Shown: positions 25,393 to 34,277 of the stretch, one piece after another
Layout: every line of letters starts with the position of its first letter
Numbering within the stretch: position 1 is the first letter of the stretch
NCBI RefSeq assembly: GCF_001999325.1
Contig: NZ_MVAR01000005.1
Coordinates: 1 to 64,000, forward strand
Source of the DNA: Thioalkalivibrio versutus
GTDB lineage: Bacteria > Pseudomonadota > Gammaproteobacteria > Ectothiorhodospirales > Ectothiorhodospiraceae
Direction of reading: 5' to 3'
DNA: 64,000 nucleotides
Notes under the pieces: model-generated
The model's database searches: none
Told to the model about the DNA's origin: nothing
What the model saw: only the letters and a program-made list of their open reading frames with translations
Translations under genes and position numbers: made by a program

Positions 25393-26768
25393 GCCGCCCC
25401 GCCAACCAGCGCCAGCAGGTCATCCCGCGCCCGGTCAAAACCGACGGCCTCTTCGCGACCCTGCGCCAGATACGCCTCCAGGCGCTCGTGCATCGCCACT
25501 GCCTCGTCCAGATGCGGGTCGGCACCCTTGCGATAGGCCCCGACCGCGATCAGATCGCGGTTCTGCATATAGGTGGCGGAGAGGCCGCGGAAGCGTCGCG
25601 CTGCCCGCTCGTGTTCCGGCGAGATCAGCGACGACATCACGCGCGAGACCGATGCACCGACGTCGATCGCCGGGTAGCGCCCGGTCTCTGCCACCTCGCG
25701 CGACAGCACGACATGGCCGTCCAGGATCGCGCGCGCGGCGTCCACGATCGGATCGTTCTGGTCATCGCCCTCGGCGAGCACGGTATAGAAGGCGGTAATC
25801 GAGCCGCCCCCTACGTCGCCGTTGCCGGCGCGCTCCACCAGTTGCGGCAGGCGCGCAAATACCGATGCCGCATACCCCTTGGAGGCCGGCGGCTCGCCGA
25901 TCGCCATCGCGATCTCGCGGGCGCCCTGGGCAAAGCGGGTCAGGGAATCCATCAACAACAGCACGTGCAGGCCCTGGTCCCGGAAATGCTCCGCAACCGC
26001 AGTGGCCACCCAGGCCCCGTGCTGGCGCAACAGCGGCGACTGGTCCGCCGGCACGGCGACCACCACCGTGCGCGTGCGCGATTCCTCGTCGAGGATCTCG
26101 TGGATGAACTCGTTCACTTCCCGACCGCGCTCGCCGATCAGCCCGACCACGATCACGTCCGCCGTCGTGTTGCGCGTCATCATCCCCAGCAGCACACTCT
26201 TGCCGACCCCGGATCCGGCGAACAGACCGAGGCGCTGACCACGACCCACCGACAGCAGACCATTGATTGCCCGGATCCCCACATCCAGCGGCTCGCGGAC
26301 CGGTGCGCGTTGCAGCGGGTTGATCGGCCGCCCGGCCAACAGCCCAAAATCATGGGTGCGGATCGGGCCTTTTCCGTCCAGCGGCTGCCCGTTGGCATCG
26401 ATCACGCGGCCCAGCAGCCCCTCCCCGACCGGAATCTGACGCTGGTTATCCAGCGGCTCGATGCGCGCGCCGGGCGTCAGGCCCGCCGCGATTTCCTCAG
26501 GCATCAGGAACGTGCGTTCATTCTGGAAACCGACGACCTCGGCCGGCACCGTGTCTCCGTTCTCGCCGTGGATCAGCGCGCGCCCCCCAATGGGCAAGCG
26601 CAGGCCTTCCGCCTCCAGCGTCAGGCCGGTCAGGCGCGACAGGTGACCCTCCGACTGCGGCGGATTGACCCGCTCGACCCGCCCGCGCGACTGCTGCAGA
26701 CGATCCAGCAAGCCACTACTCAGCCGTTCCCGGCCCTTGCGGCGGACCTCGTCGATCGGGGTACTCAT
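25389..26768 (-). CDS. fliI: Flagellum-specific ATPase FliI
   Basis: A 459-residue F1-beta-like ATPase. Walker [17 protein letters not shown] lies at about 172-187; [11 protein letters not shown], the Walker B region [19 protein letters not shown] and [19 protein letters not shown] follow. It energises unfolding and delivery of export substrates with FliH and FliJ. Its stop and start overlap fliJ and fliH by 4 bases each. Confidence 0.96.
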   Translation of the reverse strand: MSTPIDEVRRKGRERLSSGLLDRLQQSRGRVERVNPPQSEGHLSRLTGLTLEAEGLRLPIGGRALIHGENGDTVPAEVVGFQNERTFLMPEEIAAGLTPGARIEPLDNQRQIPVGEGLLGRVIDANGQPLDGKGPIRTHDFGLLAGRPINPLQRAPVREPLDVGIRAINGLLSVGRGQRLGLFAGSGVGKSVLLGMMTRNTTADVIVVGLIGERGREVNEFIHEILDEESRTRTVVVAVPADQSPLLRQHGAWVATAVAEHFRDQGLHVLLLMDSLTRFAQGAREIAMAIGEPPASKGYAASVFARLPQLVERAGNGDVGGGSITAFYTVLAEGDDQNDPIVDAARAILDGHVVLSREVAETGRYPAIDVGASVSRVMSSLISPEHERAARRFRGLSATYMQNRDLIAVGAYRKGADPHLDEAVAMHERLEAYLAQGREEAVGFDRARDDLLALVGGAA

Positions 26769-27487
26769 GAATCCTCCGGGGCCGCGCTGTCCACGGAATT
26801 GGCGGACTGGTGATCTTCCTCGTCGGGTGCGCCGTCCATCTCCGGATAGTCGCCATCCCAGAGGGCTTCCACCGCGTGTTGCAGACGCCGCTCGAGACTT
26901 GCGTCGACACTTGCCGCGCCCGATTCGAGGCGACAGCCGCCGCGCGCAAGTCCCGCGTCCGGGACCCAGGTGATGCGCGCATCCGCCCGCTCACCATAGG
27001 CCTCCACCAGCGCCTGGTCCTCCGGGTTCAAGTGCACCCGAACCTCCTGGTTGCGCCCGGGAAGCTGGGCCAATGCCCCCTCCAGGACCGTCCGGATCTG
27101 CTCCGGTCGCGTCTCCAGCTCGCTCTGGACGACCTTGCGTGCAAGCGCCGTCACCAGCGCCAGCAACTCCGGCTCCAGGGCATCGGCGGCATCCGCCAGC
27201 GGGTCGGCAAGCCCGCCGGCCACGGATTCCAGCACGGCGACCGTCTCCCGCAGTTTCTTGTCCTCACGCGCCCGGGTGGCCTTCTCGGCTTCTTTCTTGC
27301 CCAGTTCATGCCCCTCGGCATAACCGCCCTCGAACCCGTTCTTGCGGGCCTCGTCCTCGATCGCCTCGATCTCGGCGGCCGTGGGCAGGCGACGCGGGGG
27401 GTGGACCCCATTGTCGCCAATCTCCGGCGGCTCCCACCGCGATGCCGCCGCGTCGGTGTAAAGCCTGGCCGCCGGGGCGTCGGTCAC
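26765..27487 (-). CDS. fliH: Flagellar assembly protein FliH
   Basis: A 240-residue protein with an acidic, Pro-containing N-terminus, a helical region with [20 protein letters not shown] (the Gly-repeat coiled helix characteristic of FliH) and a V-ATPase E-subunit-like C-terminal domain ([45 protein letters not shown]). It tethers and regulates FliI. The C-terminal ~30 residues are acidic and Asn/Ser rich. It overlaps fliG and fliI by 4 bases each. Confidence 0.93.
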   Translation of the reverse strand: MTDAPAARLYTDAAASRWEPPEIGDNGVHPPRRLPTAAEIEAIEDEARKNGFEGGYAEGHELGKKEAEKATRAREDKKLRETVAVLESVAGGLADPLADAADALEPELLALVTALARKVVQSELETRPEQIRTVLEGALAQLPGRNQEVRVHLNPEDQALVEAYGERADARITWVPDAGLARGGCRLESGAASVDASLERRLQHAVEALWDGDYPEMDGAPDEEDHQSANSVDSAAPEDS

Positions 27488-28494
27488 AACATCGCCTCGC
27501 TACCACCGCCACCCAGCACGATATCGCCGTTCTCCGCGAGCCGGCGGGCCACGGACAGGATCTCCTTCTGTGCGGCCTCGACCTCGCTGACCCGGACCGG
27601 CCCCTTGGCCTCGAGGTCTTCGCGCAGCATCTCGGCCGCGCGCTTGGACATGTTGCGGAAGATCTTGTCCTTCATGTCGTCGTCGGCACCCTTCATGGCG
27701 AGCACCAGCGATTCCGTCTGGATCTCGCGCATCAGCGTCTGGATACCGCGGTCCTCGATCTCCACCAGGTTCTCGAACACGAACATCTCTTCCTCGATCC
27801 GCGAACCCAGATCGGAATCGGACTCCTTGATCGTATCCATGATCTCCGCCTCCCGTGAGCCCTCCATCAAGTTCATGATGTTGGCCGCCGAACGCACGCC
27901 ACCCAGCATCGACGTCTTGCTCGCGGCATTGCCGGAAAGCTGACGGTCGAGGATCTCGTCCAGCTCCTGCAGGGCCTGGGGCTGAACGCCATCCATGGTC
28001 GCAATGCGCATCACGATGTCGGACTGCACCCGCGCGGGCAGGTACTGCAGGGTGTCCGAGGCCTGGTCGGAGTCGAGGTGGGAAAGAACAATCGCCACGA
28101 TCTGCGGGTGCTCGTTGCGCAGCATGTCGGCGATCGCCCGTGGATCCAGCCACTTGAGGGCCTCGATTCCCTTGGAATTGCGTCCCAGCAGAATGCGGTC
28201 AATCAGGCCCGAGGCCTTGTCACCCAGCGCGCTCTCCATGACGCTGCGCACGTACTCGTCGGCACCCACGCCCAGCGCCGTCTGCTCCTGCACGTGGGTG
28301 GAGAATTCATGCAGCGCGGCATTCACGTCACTGCGCGAAATGCGGTCCATGGAGGCCATCGCGGTGCCAATCTTCTGCACCTCCTTGGGCCCCATGTGGC
28401 GCATGACCTCGGCGGCGGCGTCCTCGCCGAGGCTCATCATGAACACGGCGGCGCGCTCGGCACCTTCCTGTTTGGCGTTCTTGTCAGCGGCCAT
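27484..28494 (-). CDS. fliG: Flagellar motor switch protein FliG
   Basis: A 336-residue protein with N, middle and C domains. Characteristic segments: AAVFMMSLGEDAAAEVMRHMGPKEVQKIG, EHPQIVAIVLSHLDSDQASDTLQYLP (EHPQ motif), and the torque helix with alternating charges MREIQTESLVLAMKGADDDMKDKIFRNMSKRAAEML. It couples stator movement to the MS-ring. The start at 28494 (MAADKNAK) overlaps the fliF stop by 11 bases; the in-frame GTG at 28500 is an alternative. Confidence 0.95.
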   Translation of the reverse strand: MAADKNAKQEGAERAAVFMMSLGEDAAAEVMRHMGPKEVQKIGTAMASMDRISRSDVNAALHEFSTHVQEQTALGVGADEYVRSVMESALGDKASGLIDRILLGRNSKGIEALKWLDPRAIADMLRNEHPQIVAIVLSHLDSDQASDTLQYLPARVQSDIVMRIATMDGVQPQALQELDEILDRQLSGNAASKTSMLGGVRSAANIMNLMEGSREAEIMDTIKESDSDLGSRIEEEMFVFENLVEIEDRGIQTLMREIQTESLVLAMKGADDDMKDKIFRNMSKRAAEMLREDLEAKGPVRVSEVEAAQKEILSVARRLAENGDIVLGGGGSEAML

Positions 28495-30157
28495 CGTCAC
28501 CCAACCACGTCTTCATCACCTGTGCCACGCGCTTGGGGTCCTCGCGGACCATCTCGCGCACCGCCTCCAGATCCATCTCCTGCTGGTCCGGACCCTTGGG
28601 GCCGGTCAGCGCGGCCACGGCCGAACCCTCGCCCTGGCCCATCCCCATGCCCATCTCGCTGCCCGCTGACTCGTCGGTCAGCGCTTCGCGATCTTCCTCG
28701 CGCCGCGGCGGCGGCGCCGGCCGCTTCATCAGATGCTTCATCGCCGGACGCACCACCGTCAACAGGATAATCAGAGCCAGCAGCAATGCCGCCACGATCT
28801 TGACCACCTCGAGGAACCAGGGTTGTTCCCAGAACGCGATTTCGTCCGCCGCCACCGCCTCGATGGGCGCCTCGAACGGGGCGGTCACTACATTGATCGT
28901 ATCCCCCCGTTCGGCATTGAATCCAACCGCCTCGCGCACCAGCGCTTCGATGCGTTGCAGTTCCTCCGCATCCCTCGCCACCTGCACGGTCTCGCCGTCC
29001 TCGTTGACCTCCTGGCGGAAGTCCACCACCACCGCCGTGGACACGCGTTGCACGCCCCCCGGCATCTCGCGGATATGGTTGATGCGGCGATCCACCTCGT
29101 AGTTGCGGGTGATATTGGTGCTGCGGCTGCCCGGGAGCGCCGCGGGCGGGCCCTCACCCTCCTCGCCTTCCTCGCCGACCACCCCACCGGCGGGCGGCTG
29201 GTTAGTCAGCGCCCCGGGGACACCCCCGATACCGCCCTCGGGTCCCGTGCGCTCGTCCTCGCGGGTCTGTTCGGACCGCAGGGCAATCGTCTCGGGATCG
29301 TACAGTTCCTCGGTGCGCTCGACGCTCGAGAAGTCGATGTCCGCGTTCACCTGCACCCGTACCTTGTCGCGCCCGACGATCGGAATCAGCAGGTCACGGA
29401 TACGGTCGGTATAGCGGGTCTCCACGTCGCGGGTGAAACTCAGGCGGTCGCCACTACCACCCATGCCCGTCTCGCCGCCATCCTGGGTCAGGAGCGTCCC
29501 ACTTTGGTCCACCACAGTGACCCGATCAGGATCCAGATCAGAGGTGCTGGACGCGACCAGGTGCACGATCGCACCGACCTGCGACTCGCTCAGGGACCGC
29601 CCACCGCGCAGGTGCACGACCACCGACGCGCTGGCCGGGCGCCGATCACGCACGAACACCGACTGCTCACCCTCGGCAATGTGCACACGCGCGCGGTCCA
29701 CCGCATTCAGCGATGCCACAGTACGCGCCAGTTCGCCCTCCATCGCCCGATGGTGGCGCGCCCCCTCGATCATCCGGCTCGTACCCAGGCCGGTATCCTC
29801 CTGCAGCAGCTCGAAGCCCATGTCGCCGGAACGTGGCAGGCCTTCGCCGGCCAGCTGCAGCCGCGCACCAGCCACCTCGCCCTGGGGCACCTTCACCTGC
29901 CCCGTCGTGGAATCGACCTGATACTGGATACCGGCCTGCGAAAGGACTTGCACGACCTCCGCCGCATCCTCCGCATCCATGCGCGGAAACAACGGTACGT
30001 AGGTCGGGCGCAGCGCCCAGTACAGCAGCGCCACGATCACCACAATGGCACCCGCCAGCATGCCGATCAGGGCAAGCTGGCGGCCCGCAGGCATCCCGTT
30101 AAACTCCTTGATCCCGCCGGTCACCACCGCGGGCAGGGATTGTGCATTTTCGGCCAT
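28484..30157 (-). CDS. fliF: Flagellar MS-ring protein FliF
   Basis: A 557-residue protein with two membrane helices (about 28-48 and 445-465). The periplasmic ring-building domains lie between them, including the YscJ-like segment (PTYVPLFPRMDAEDAAEVVQVLSQAGIQYQVD) and a Gly/Pro/Glu-rich insertion near 315-345. The cytoplasmic tail binds FliG (LEAVREMVREDPKRVAQVMKTWLGDD at the C-terminus). It nucleates the basal body at the site marked by FlhF. It lies 32 bases downstream of fliE. Confidence 0.95.
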   Translation of the reverse strand: MAENAQSLPAVVTGGIKEFNGMPAGRQLALIGMLAGAIVVIVALLYWALRPTYVPLFPRMDAEDAAEVVQVLSQAGIQYQVDSTTGQVKVPQGEVAGARLQLAGEGLPRSGDMGFELLQEDTGLGTSRMIEGARHHRAMEGELARTVASLNAVDRARVHIAEGEQSVFVRDRRPASASVVVHLRGGRSLSESQVGAIVHLVASSTSDLDPDRVTVVDQSGTLLTQDGGETGMGGSGDRLSFTRDVETRYTDRIRDLLIPIVGRDKVRVQVNADIDFSSVERTEELYDPETIALRSEQTREDERTGPEGGIGGVPGALTNQPPAGGVVGEEGEEGEGPPAALPGSRSTNITRNYEVDRRINHIREMPGGVQRVSTAVVVDFRQEVNEDGETVQVARDAEELQRIEALVREAVGFNAERGDTINVVTAPFEAPIEAVAADEIAFWEQPWFLEVVKIVAALLLALIILLTVVRPAMKHLMKRPAPPPRREEDREALTDESAGSEMGMGMGQGEGSAVAALTGPKGPDQQEMDLEAVREMVREDPKRVAQVMKTWLGDDGR

Positions 30158-30189
30158 CGTCCGTTCTCTCCCTCAGCCCGATCGGCCGA

Positions 30190-30528
30190 TCAGACCTGCA
30201 TCCGCATGATTTCCTGATACGCCGTCAGCAGACGGTTGCGCACCTGGTTGGTCGCCTCGAAGGCGATGCTCGACTTGCTCATCGCGGTCATCACCTGCGG
30301 CAGGCTCACGTTGTCATCGCCCAGCTCGAAGCGCGTCTGCAGATCGGTCGCCTGCTGCTGCACCTGATTGACACCCCGTAGCGACTCCGTCAGCACGTTC
30401 TGGAAGTCCGTGCCGCCGACGCGCTGGGGTTCGCGCGCCTGCTGGGCCGCATTCGTGTTTTCCACGCCGTTGGCTTGCGTCAGTTGACGCATCTGCTGCA
30501 GGACGTTCTGGATCTGCATCTCGCTCAT
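30190..30528 (-). CDS. fliE: Flagellar hook-basal body protein FliE
   Basis: A 112-residue protein with the family C-terminus (FQNVLTESLRGVNQVQQQATDLQTRFELGDDNVSLPQVMTAMSKSSIAFEATNQVRNRLLTAYQEIMRMQV region). It connects the MS ring and rod and is an early export substrate. The ATG at 30528 has GGGGG at a suitable distance; the GTG at 30534 would be too close to it. It is the first gene of fliEFGHIJK and is preceded by a sigma-54 promoter. Confidence 0.94.
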   Translation of the reverse strand: MSEMQIQNVLQQMRQLTQANGVENTNAAQQAREPQRVGGTDFQNVLTESLRGVNQVQQQATDLQTRFELGDDNVSLPQVMTAMSKSSIAFEATNQVRNRLLTAYQEIMRMQV

Positions 30529-30613
30529 GCTCACTACCCCCGGGGCGTCTTGTTACGCCGGCCGACCGACCACGACGGGCCCGTCGTATTTTCGTGTTCG
30601 ACAGAAACTCTCA

Positions 30614-30629
30614 AGCAATCCATATGCCA
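30614..30629 (-). promoter_or_regulatory. Sigma-54 (-24/-12) promoter for the fliE operon
   Basis: The minus strand reads TGGCATATGGATTGCT with GG-N10-GC spacing. The predicted start lies about 75 bases before fliE, leaving a long leader. In Pseudomonas the equivalent operon is sigma-54 and FleQ dependent. Confidence 0.88.
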
Positions 30630-30641
30630 GGCGACCACACA

Positions 30642-32000
30642 TTAGCCCGACGCGGGCACCGCAAAGCCGTGCTCGCGCAGACGCGCAATCTTGTAACGCA
30701 ATGTTCTGGGGCTGATTCCCAGCCGGTCGGCGGCCTCCTTGCGCCGCCCGCCGGACTCGCGCAGGACGTTCATGATCACCCGGCTCTCCTGCGTCTGCAG
30801 GGTCTGCTCCAGCATCGGTGTCGGGTTCTCGTCATCCGGCTTCGATTGCGCCCCGGTGGTCACCTCGCCGGCCCCGGTACTCCAGGGATTCACCATGTCC
30901 GCATCCAGCCAAACCGACTCTGCACTCACCTGCGGATCCGCGTTGTCATGCAATGTGACCGCGCGTTCCATCACGTTCGCCAGTTCGCGCACGTTGCCCG
31001 GCCAGTCGTGTTCGCGCAGCCGTCGTTGTGCGCCGTCATCCAGGGTCTGGAGCTGGCCGTCACTCAGGCGTCGGAGCAAGGCCTCGGCCAAGGGCACAAT
31101 ATCTTCTGCACGCTCGCGCAGTGGCGGGATGCACAGGGGAAAGACGTTCAGTCGGTAGTACAGGTCTTCGCGCAAATGCCCTTCGGCCACGGCCGCGCGC
31201 AAATCGCGATTGGAGGTTGCGATCACGCGCACGTCCACGCGCTGTGGCCGCCGCCCGCCCAGGGGCTCGACCTCGCGCTCCTGCAGCGCACGCAGCAGCT
31301 TTGCCTGCAAATGCACCGGGATCTCCGTCACTTCGTCCAACAGCAATGTGCCGCCGTCGGCCCGCACAAACTTGCCCGGTCGTGCCTCGACCGCGCCGGT
31401 AAAGGCGCCCTTGGCATGCCCGAAGAGCATCGCCTCGAGCATCGCCTCGGGCAGTGCGGCGCAGTTGATCGCTTCGAATGGTCCCCGTCGCCGCGGCGAG
31501 CGCGCGTGCAACTGCCGCGCCAGAACCTCCTTGCCCACCCCCGACTCACCGGTAACGAACACGGTTGCCGTGCTGCCGGCAATGCGCGTAACGAAGCGAT
31601 CGATGCCGCGCATCACGGGACTGCGTGTCACCAACGCAGGGACCTCGAGCGACGGCTCCGGTCGCACCCGCGGACGCAGCCACCCGGCCAGCTCGTCCGC
31701 CATAAGCGGGAGCGCGAAGTGCGCCTCCAGCCCATGTCGCATCGCGGCCAGTTCCTGATCCTGGCTCGCGTCGCGGCTGACTGCCGCCAGCGCTGCCGTG
31801 GCATGGCTCAGGGCATCCCGGGACAGGTCCGCAGGCTGCGCCAGCAGAATGACCGCCGGGGCGGATACCTCCAGGGATTGCACCAACTCGCCGGCAGTAC
31901 ACGTCTGCAGACGCACCCGCGGGATCGTGGCCAGCACCTGGACCACGGCCTCTCGCAGTTCGGGTTCGGCATCCACCAGCAGGATCGTGGCTCGCGACAT
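30642..32000 (-). CDS. fleR: Sigma-54 dependent flagellar regulator FleR/FlrC with degenerate receiver
   Basis: A 452-residue protein. Residues about 3-118 look like a receiver fold, but the phospho-acceptor position reads VILLAQ (Asp replaced by Ala) and the conserved KP motif reads LPL. The AAA+ domain is intact: Walker A GESGVGKE (about 155), the sigma-54 contact loop GAFTGA, Walker B LLLDE and the arginine fingers region. The C-terminal Fis-type helix-turn-helix reads RRKEAADRLGISPRTLRYKIARLREHG. The start at 32000 is forced by the sigma-54 promoter at 32034-32049, which overlaps the longer frame. It lies downstream of fleQ with no kinase gene between. It probably activates class III genes independently of phosphorylation. 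Confidence 0.9.
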   Translation of the reverse strand: MSRATILLVDAEPELREAVVQVLATIPRVRLQTCTAGELVQSLEVSAPAVILLAQPADLSRDALSHATAALAAVSRDASQDQELAAMRHGLEAHFALPLMADELAGWLRPRVRPEPSLEVPALVTRSPVMRGIDRFVTRIAGSTATVFVTGESGVGKEVLARQLHARSPRRRGPFEAINCAALPEAMLEAMLFGHAKGAFTGAVEARPGKFVRADGGTLLLDEVTEIPVHLQAKLLRALQEREVEPLGGRRPQRVDVRVIATSNRDLRAAVAEGHLREDLYYRLNVFPLCIPPLRERAEDIVPLAEALLRRLSDGQLQTLDDGAQRRLREHDWPGNVRELANVMERAVTLHDNADPQVSAESVWLDADMVNPWSTGAGEVTTGAQSKPDDENPTPMLEQTLQTQESRVIMNVLRESGGRRKEAADRLGISPRTLRYKIARLREHGFAVPASG

Positions 32001-32033
32001 GAAGGTCTTCCCGTATCGATTCGGGAAAGATCT

Positions 32034-32049
32034 AGCAAACATCGCGCCA
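32034..32049 (-). promoter_or_regulatory. Sigma-54 (-24/-12) promoter for fleR
   Basis: The minus strand reads TGGCGCGATGTTTGCT with GG-N10-GC spacing. The predicted start is about 24 bases before the fleR ATG at 32000, so it decides that start. FleQ is the expected activator. Confidence 0.86.
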
Positions 32050-32211
32050 TCAAGGCAGGCGATTGGTTTATAGAGGGTTTTTCTGGATCGGCCCGGGATC
32101 CGTCAAGCCTATGACGCGGGGGTTGCCCATCTCGGCTCCATCGAGTGACGGGATTCCGTCCACTTGAGCACACCGATTTCCGGGCGCATTCACGCCCGCA
32201 TTCGCGTCTTC

Positions 32212-33591
32212 TCAGGCCTTGCCCAGGCCGAACTTGCGCATGCGCTCAACCAGGGTGGTCCGCCGCATGCCCAGACGCCGCGCGGCGCGCGCCACCACGT
32301 GCCCGGTTTCATCCAGGGCACGGGTGATCATGTCGCGCTCGAGGTCGTTGAGGAAGCTGCGCAGATCGACGCCCTCCGGTGGCAGACCACCGGCCAGCAG
32401 GTTGGCGCCCGCAGCGGAACCGCCTTCGAAACCATTCGGCGTAGTCGGCGGCAGGGTCAGATCCTCGATTCCGTCCGGACGCACCCGCGGTGGCAGCTGC
32501 GCCAGGTCCACCGGTAGATCCGGATAGATGATCGCAAGCTGCTCCAGGAGGTTAGCCAGCTCGCGGATATTCCCCGGCCACGCCAGTTGCCCCAGGTGGG
32601 CAACCACCGCAGGGGTCAGGTGGGCGGGGGCCATGCCCTGGTCGCGCAGCCGGTCTTCCAGAGCGGCGATCAGCAGCGGCATATCGCTGGTGCGTTCGCG
32701 CAGGGGTGGCAGCTCGATCGGGAATACACTCAAGCGGAAGAAAAGATCCTGCCGGAAGCTGCCATCCGCCACCGCATCATCCAGATTCCGGTGGGTGGCC
32801 GCGATGATTCGCGCGCGGGCCGGGATCGACTTGTTGGAGCCGACCCGCTCGAACACCCGCTCCTGCAGTACGCGTAGCAGTTTCACCTGCATCGGCAACG
32901 GCATGTCGCCGATCTCGTCGAGAAACAGCGTGCCATCCTCGGCCAGTTCAAACCGGCCGGCGCGCGCGGTGAAGGCGCCGGTAAACGCGCCCTTCTCGTG
33001 GCCGAACAGCTCGCTTTCCAACAGATCCGCCGGGATGGCGCCACAGTTGACTGCCACGAACGGCTTGTCCGCGCGGTCGGAGGCGTTGTGGATCGCGCGG
33101 GCCACGACCTCCTTGCCGGATCCGGTCTCGCCCAGGATCAGCGCCGTGGCATCGGTCCGCGCCACTTGCCCGACCAGGCGCTTGACCGCCTGCATGGTCG
33201 GATGCGACCCGACCAGCCCGGGGATATCGTCGTACCCCGGCTCGCGACCGAAGCGCAGCCACTGAAGGACCTGAGAAACCCGGCCAATCGAGAGCGGATG
33301 CTCGACGATGCAATCCACCCCGTTGGCCTGCACCTGGCCACCGTCAGTCGGTTGCACGACAACCGGTGCCAGATTCCCGCGCGGCTCCTGCAGGCGCGCG
33401 GAGAGTTCGGCGGCAGGTCCGCAAAGCCACACGGCTGCGGCGGGCGTGCCGTCCATCAGATCAGTGGGGTTGGAGTGGGTCTCGGCCTCGCAACCAAGGC
33501 AGTTCAGGATCGCCCGTGTTGCGTCCGCGGCTCCCGCATCGCCGCTGAGTGCAATGCGCATGGCCTGTTGTTGTTCCCCCGGATCCCGCAT
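32212..33591 (-). CDS. fleQ: Master flagellar regulator FleQ/FlrA (sigma-54 activator)
   Basis: A protein of about 459 residues. The N-terminal ~115 residues form a FleQ-type receiver-like domain without phosphorylation residues ([23 protein letters not shown] start). The AAA+ domain holds Walker [16 protein letters not shown], Walker [11 protein letters not shown] and R-finger regions. A C-terminal Fis-type helix-turn-helix ends it ([29 protein letters not shown]). It is the top sigma-54 activator of flagellar genes; in Pseudomonas it also binds c-di-GMP and FleN. The start at 33591 has CGGGG upstream; ATG 33561 is an alternative. Confidence 0.92.
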   Translation of the reverse strand: MRDPGEQQQAMRIALSGDAGAADATRAILNCLGCEAETHSNPTDLMDGTPAAAVWLCGPAAELSARLQEPRGNLAPVVVQPTDGGQVQANGVDCIVEHPLSIGRVSQVLQWLRFGREPGYDDIPGLVGSHPTMQAVKRLVGQVARTDATALILGETGSGKEVVARAIHNASDRADKPFVAVNCGAIPADLLESELFGHEKGAFTGAFTARAGRFELAEDGTLFLDEIGDMPLPMQVKLLRVLQERVFERVGSNKSIPARARIIAATHRNLDDAVADGSFRQDLFFRLSVFPIELPPLRERTSDMPLLIAALEDRLRDQGMAPAHLTPAVVAHLGQLAWPGNIRELANLLEQLAIIYPDLPVDLAQLPPRVRPDGIEDLTLPPTTPNGFEGGSAAGANLLAGGLPPEGVDLRSFLNDLERDMITRALDETGHVVARAARRLGMRRTTLVERMRKFGLGKA

Positions 33592-33680
33592 CTGTGCCCC
33601 GATTGCCGCGATCGGATGCGCCCACCCGAGAAAAGTCCGGGCCGGCATCCAATGGTGTGATCGAGTTCGCAGTATCGAGC

Positions 33681-34217
33681 TTATTTGTGATTGCCGTCAA
33701 CTTTCTGGCGTTTCCCGGCGACCTCGCGGCGATGCAACCGAAAGATCCAGCGACCGATCGCCTCTTCCAGGGGACCTTCAATCCCTGTCCAGCGAGTCAT
33801 CTGCAGGCCTCCACGGGTTGTCGGAGTCTCGACACCCAGAACGCAGGGCTGGGGCAACAGGCGACTGAGATAGACCTCCACGCGGTCACAATCCTCCGGC
33901 AGCGTGCCCGCTGGCAGCACAATCCCGTGGCCACTGAGCGTCGCCTCCACCGGATCCGGGCGCTCGGGGTGGAGTGACTCCGCGACCAGATGCAACAACA
34001 GATCCAGCTTGTGTTCCAGACGCTGCACCTCGGGCGAGGACTCGTCCTCGTGCGGCATCGCTCCGCGCGGGTGCGCGTCGTCGAACAGGTCCAGGCTCTC
34101 GATCAGGCGCTGCGCCAGCACAGGATCGGTGGCGGACCGGACCGACGGACCAATCATCAGCGCGGTCGTCACACGCAGGTCATCTCCGAGAAACTCGTCC
34201 TGACTGGCGTCATCCAT
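33681..34217 (-). CDS. Atypical PilZ (tPilZ-like) putative c-di-GMP related protein
   Basis: A 178-residue protein. The middle contains a heptad-type helix ([19 protein letters not shown], about 64-82) followed by a PilZ-like beta-barrel segment ([17 protein letters not shown] ... [25 protein letters not shown]) and a helical end. This resembles the tetrameric atypical PilZ proteins of xanthomonads, which keep the fold but lack the RxxxR c-di-GMP motif; no RxxxR/(D/N)xSxxG pair is visible here. It sits just upstream of fleQ, suggesting a link between c-di-GMP signalling and flagellar control. The assignment is moderate. Confidence 0.6.
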   Translation of the reverse strand: MDDASQDEFLGDDLRVTTALMIGPSVRSATDPVLAQRLIESLDLFDDAHPRGAMPHEDESSPEVQRLEHKLDLLLHLVAESLHPERPDPVEATLSGHGIVLPAGTLPEDCDRVEVYLSRLLPQPCVLGVETPTTRGGLQMTRWTGIEGPLEEAIGRWIFRLHRREVAGKRQKVDGNHK

Positions 34218-34277
34218 GTGCGCTCCCGCCTCCCTCGTCGCCGGAACAAATGTTTCCGTTATAGACCATGGCGGGCT

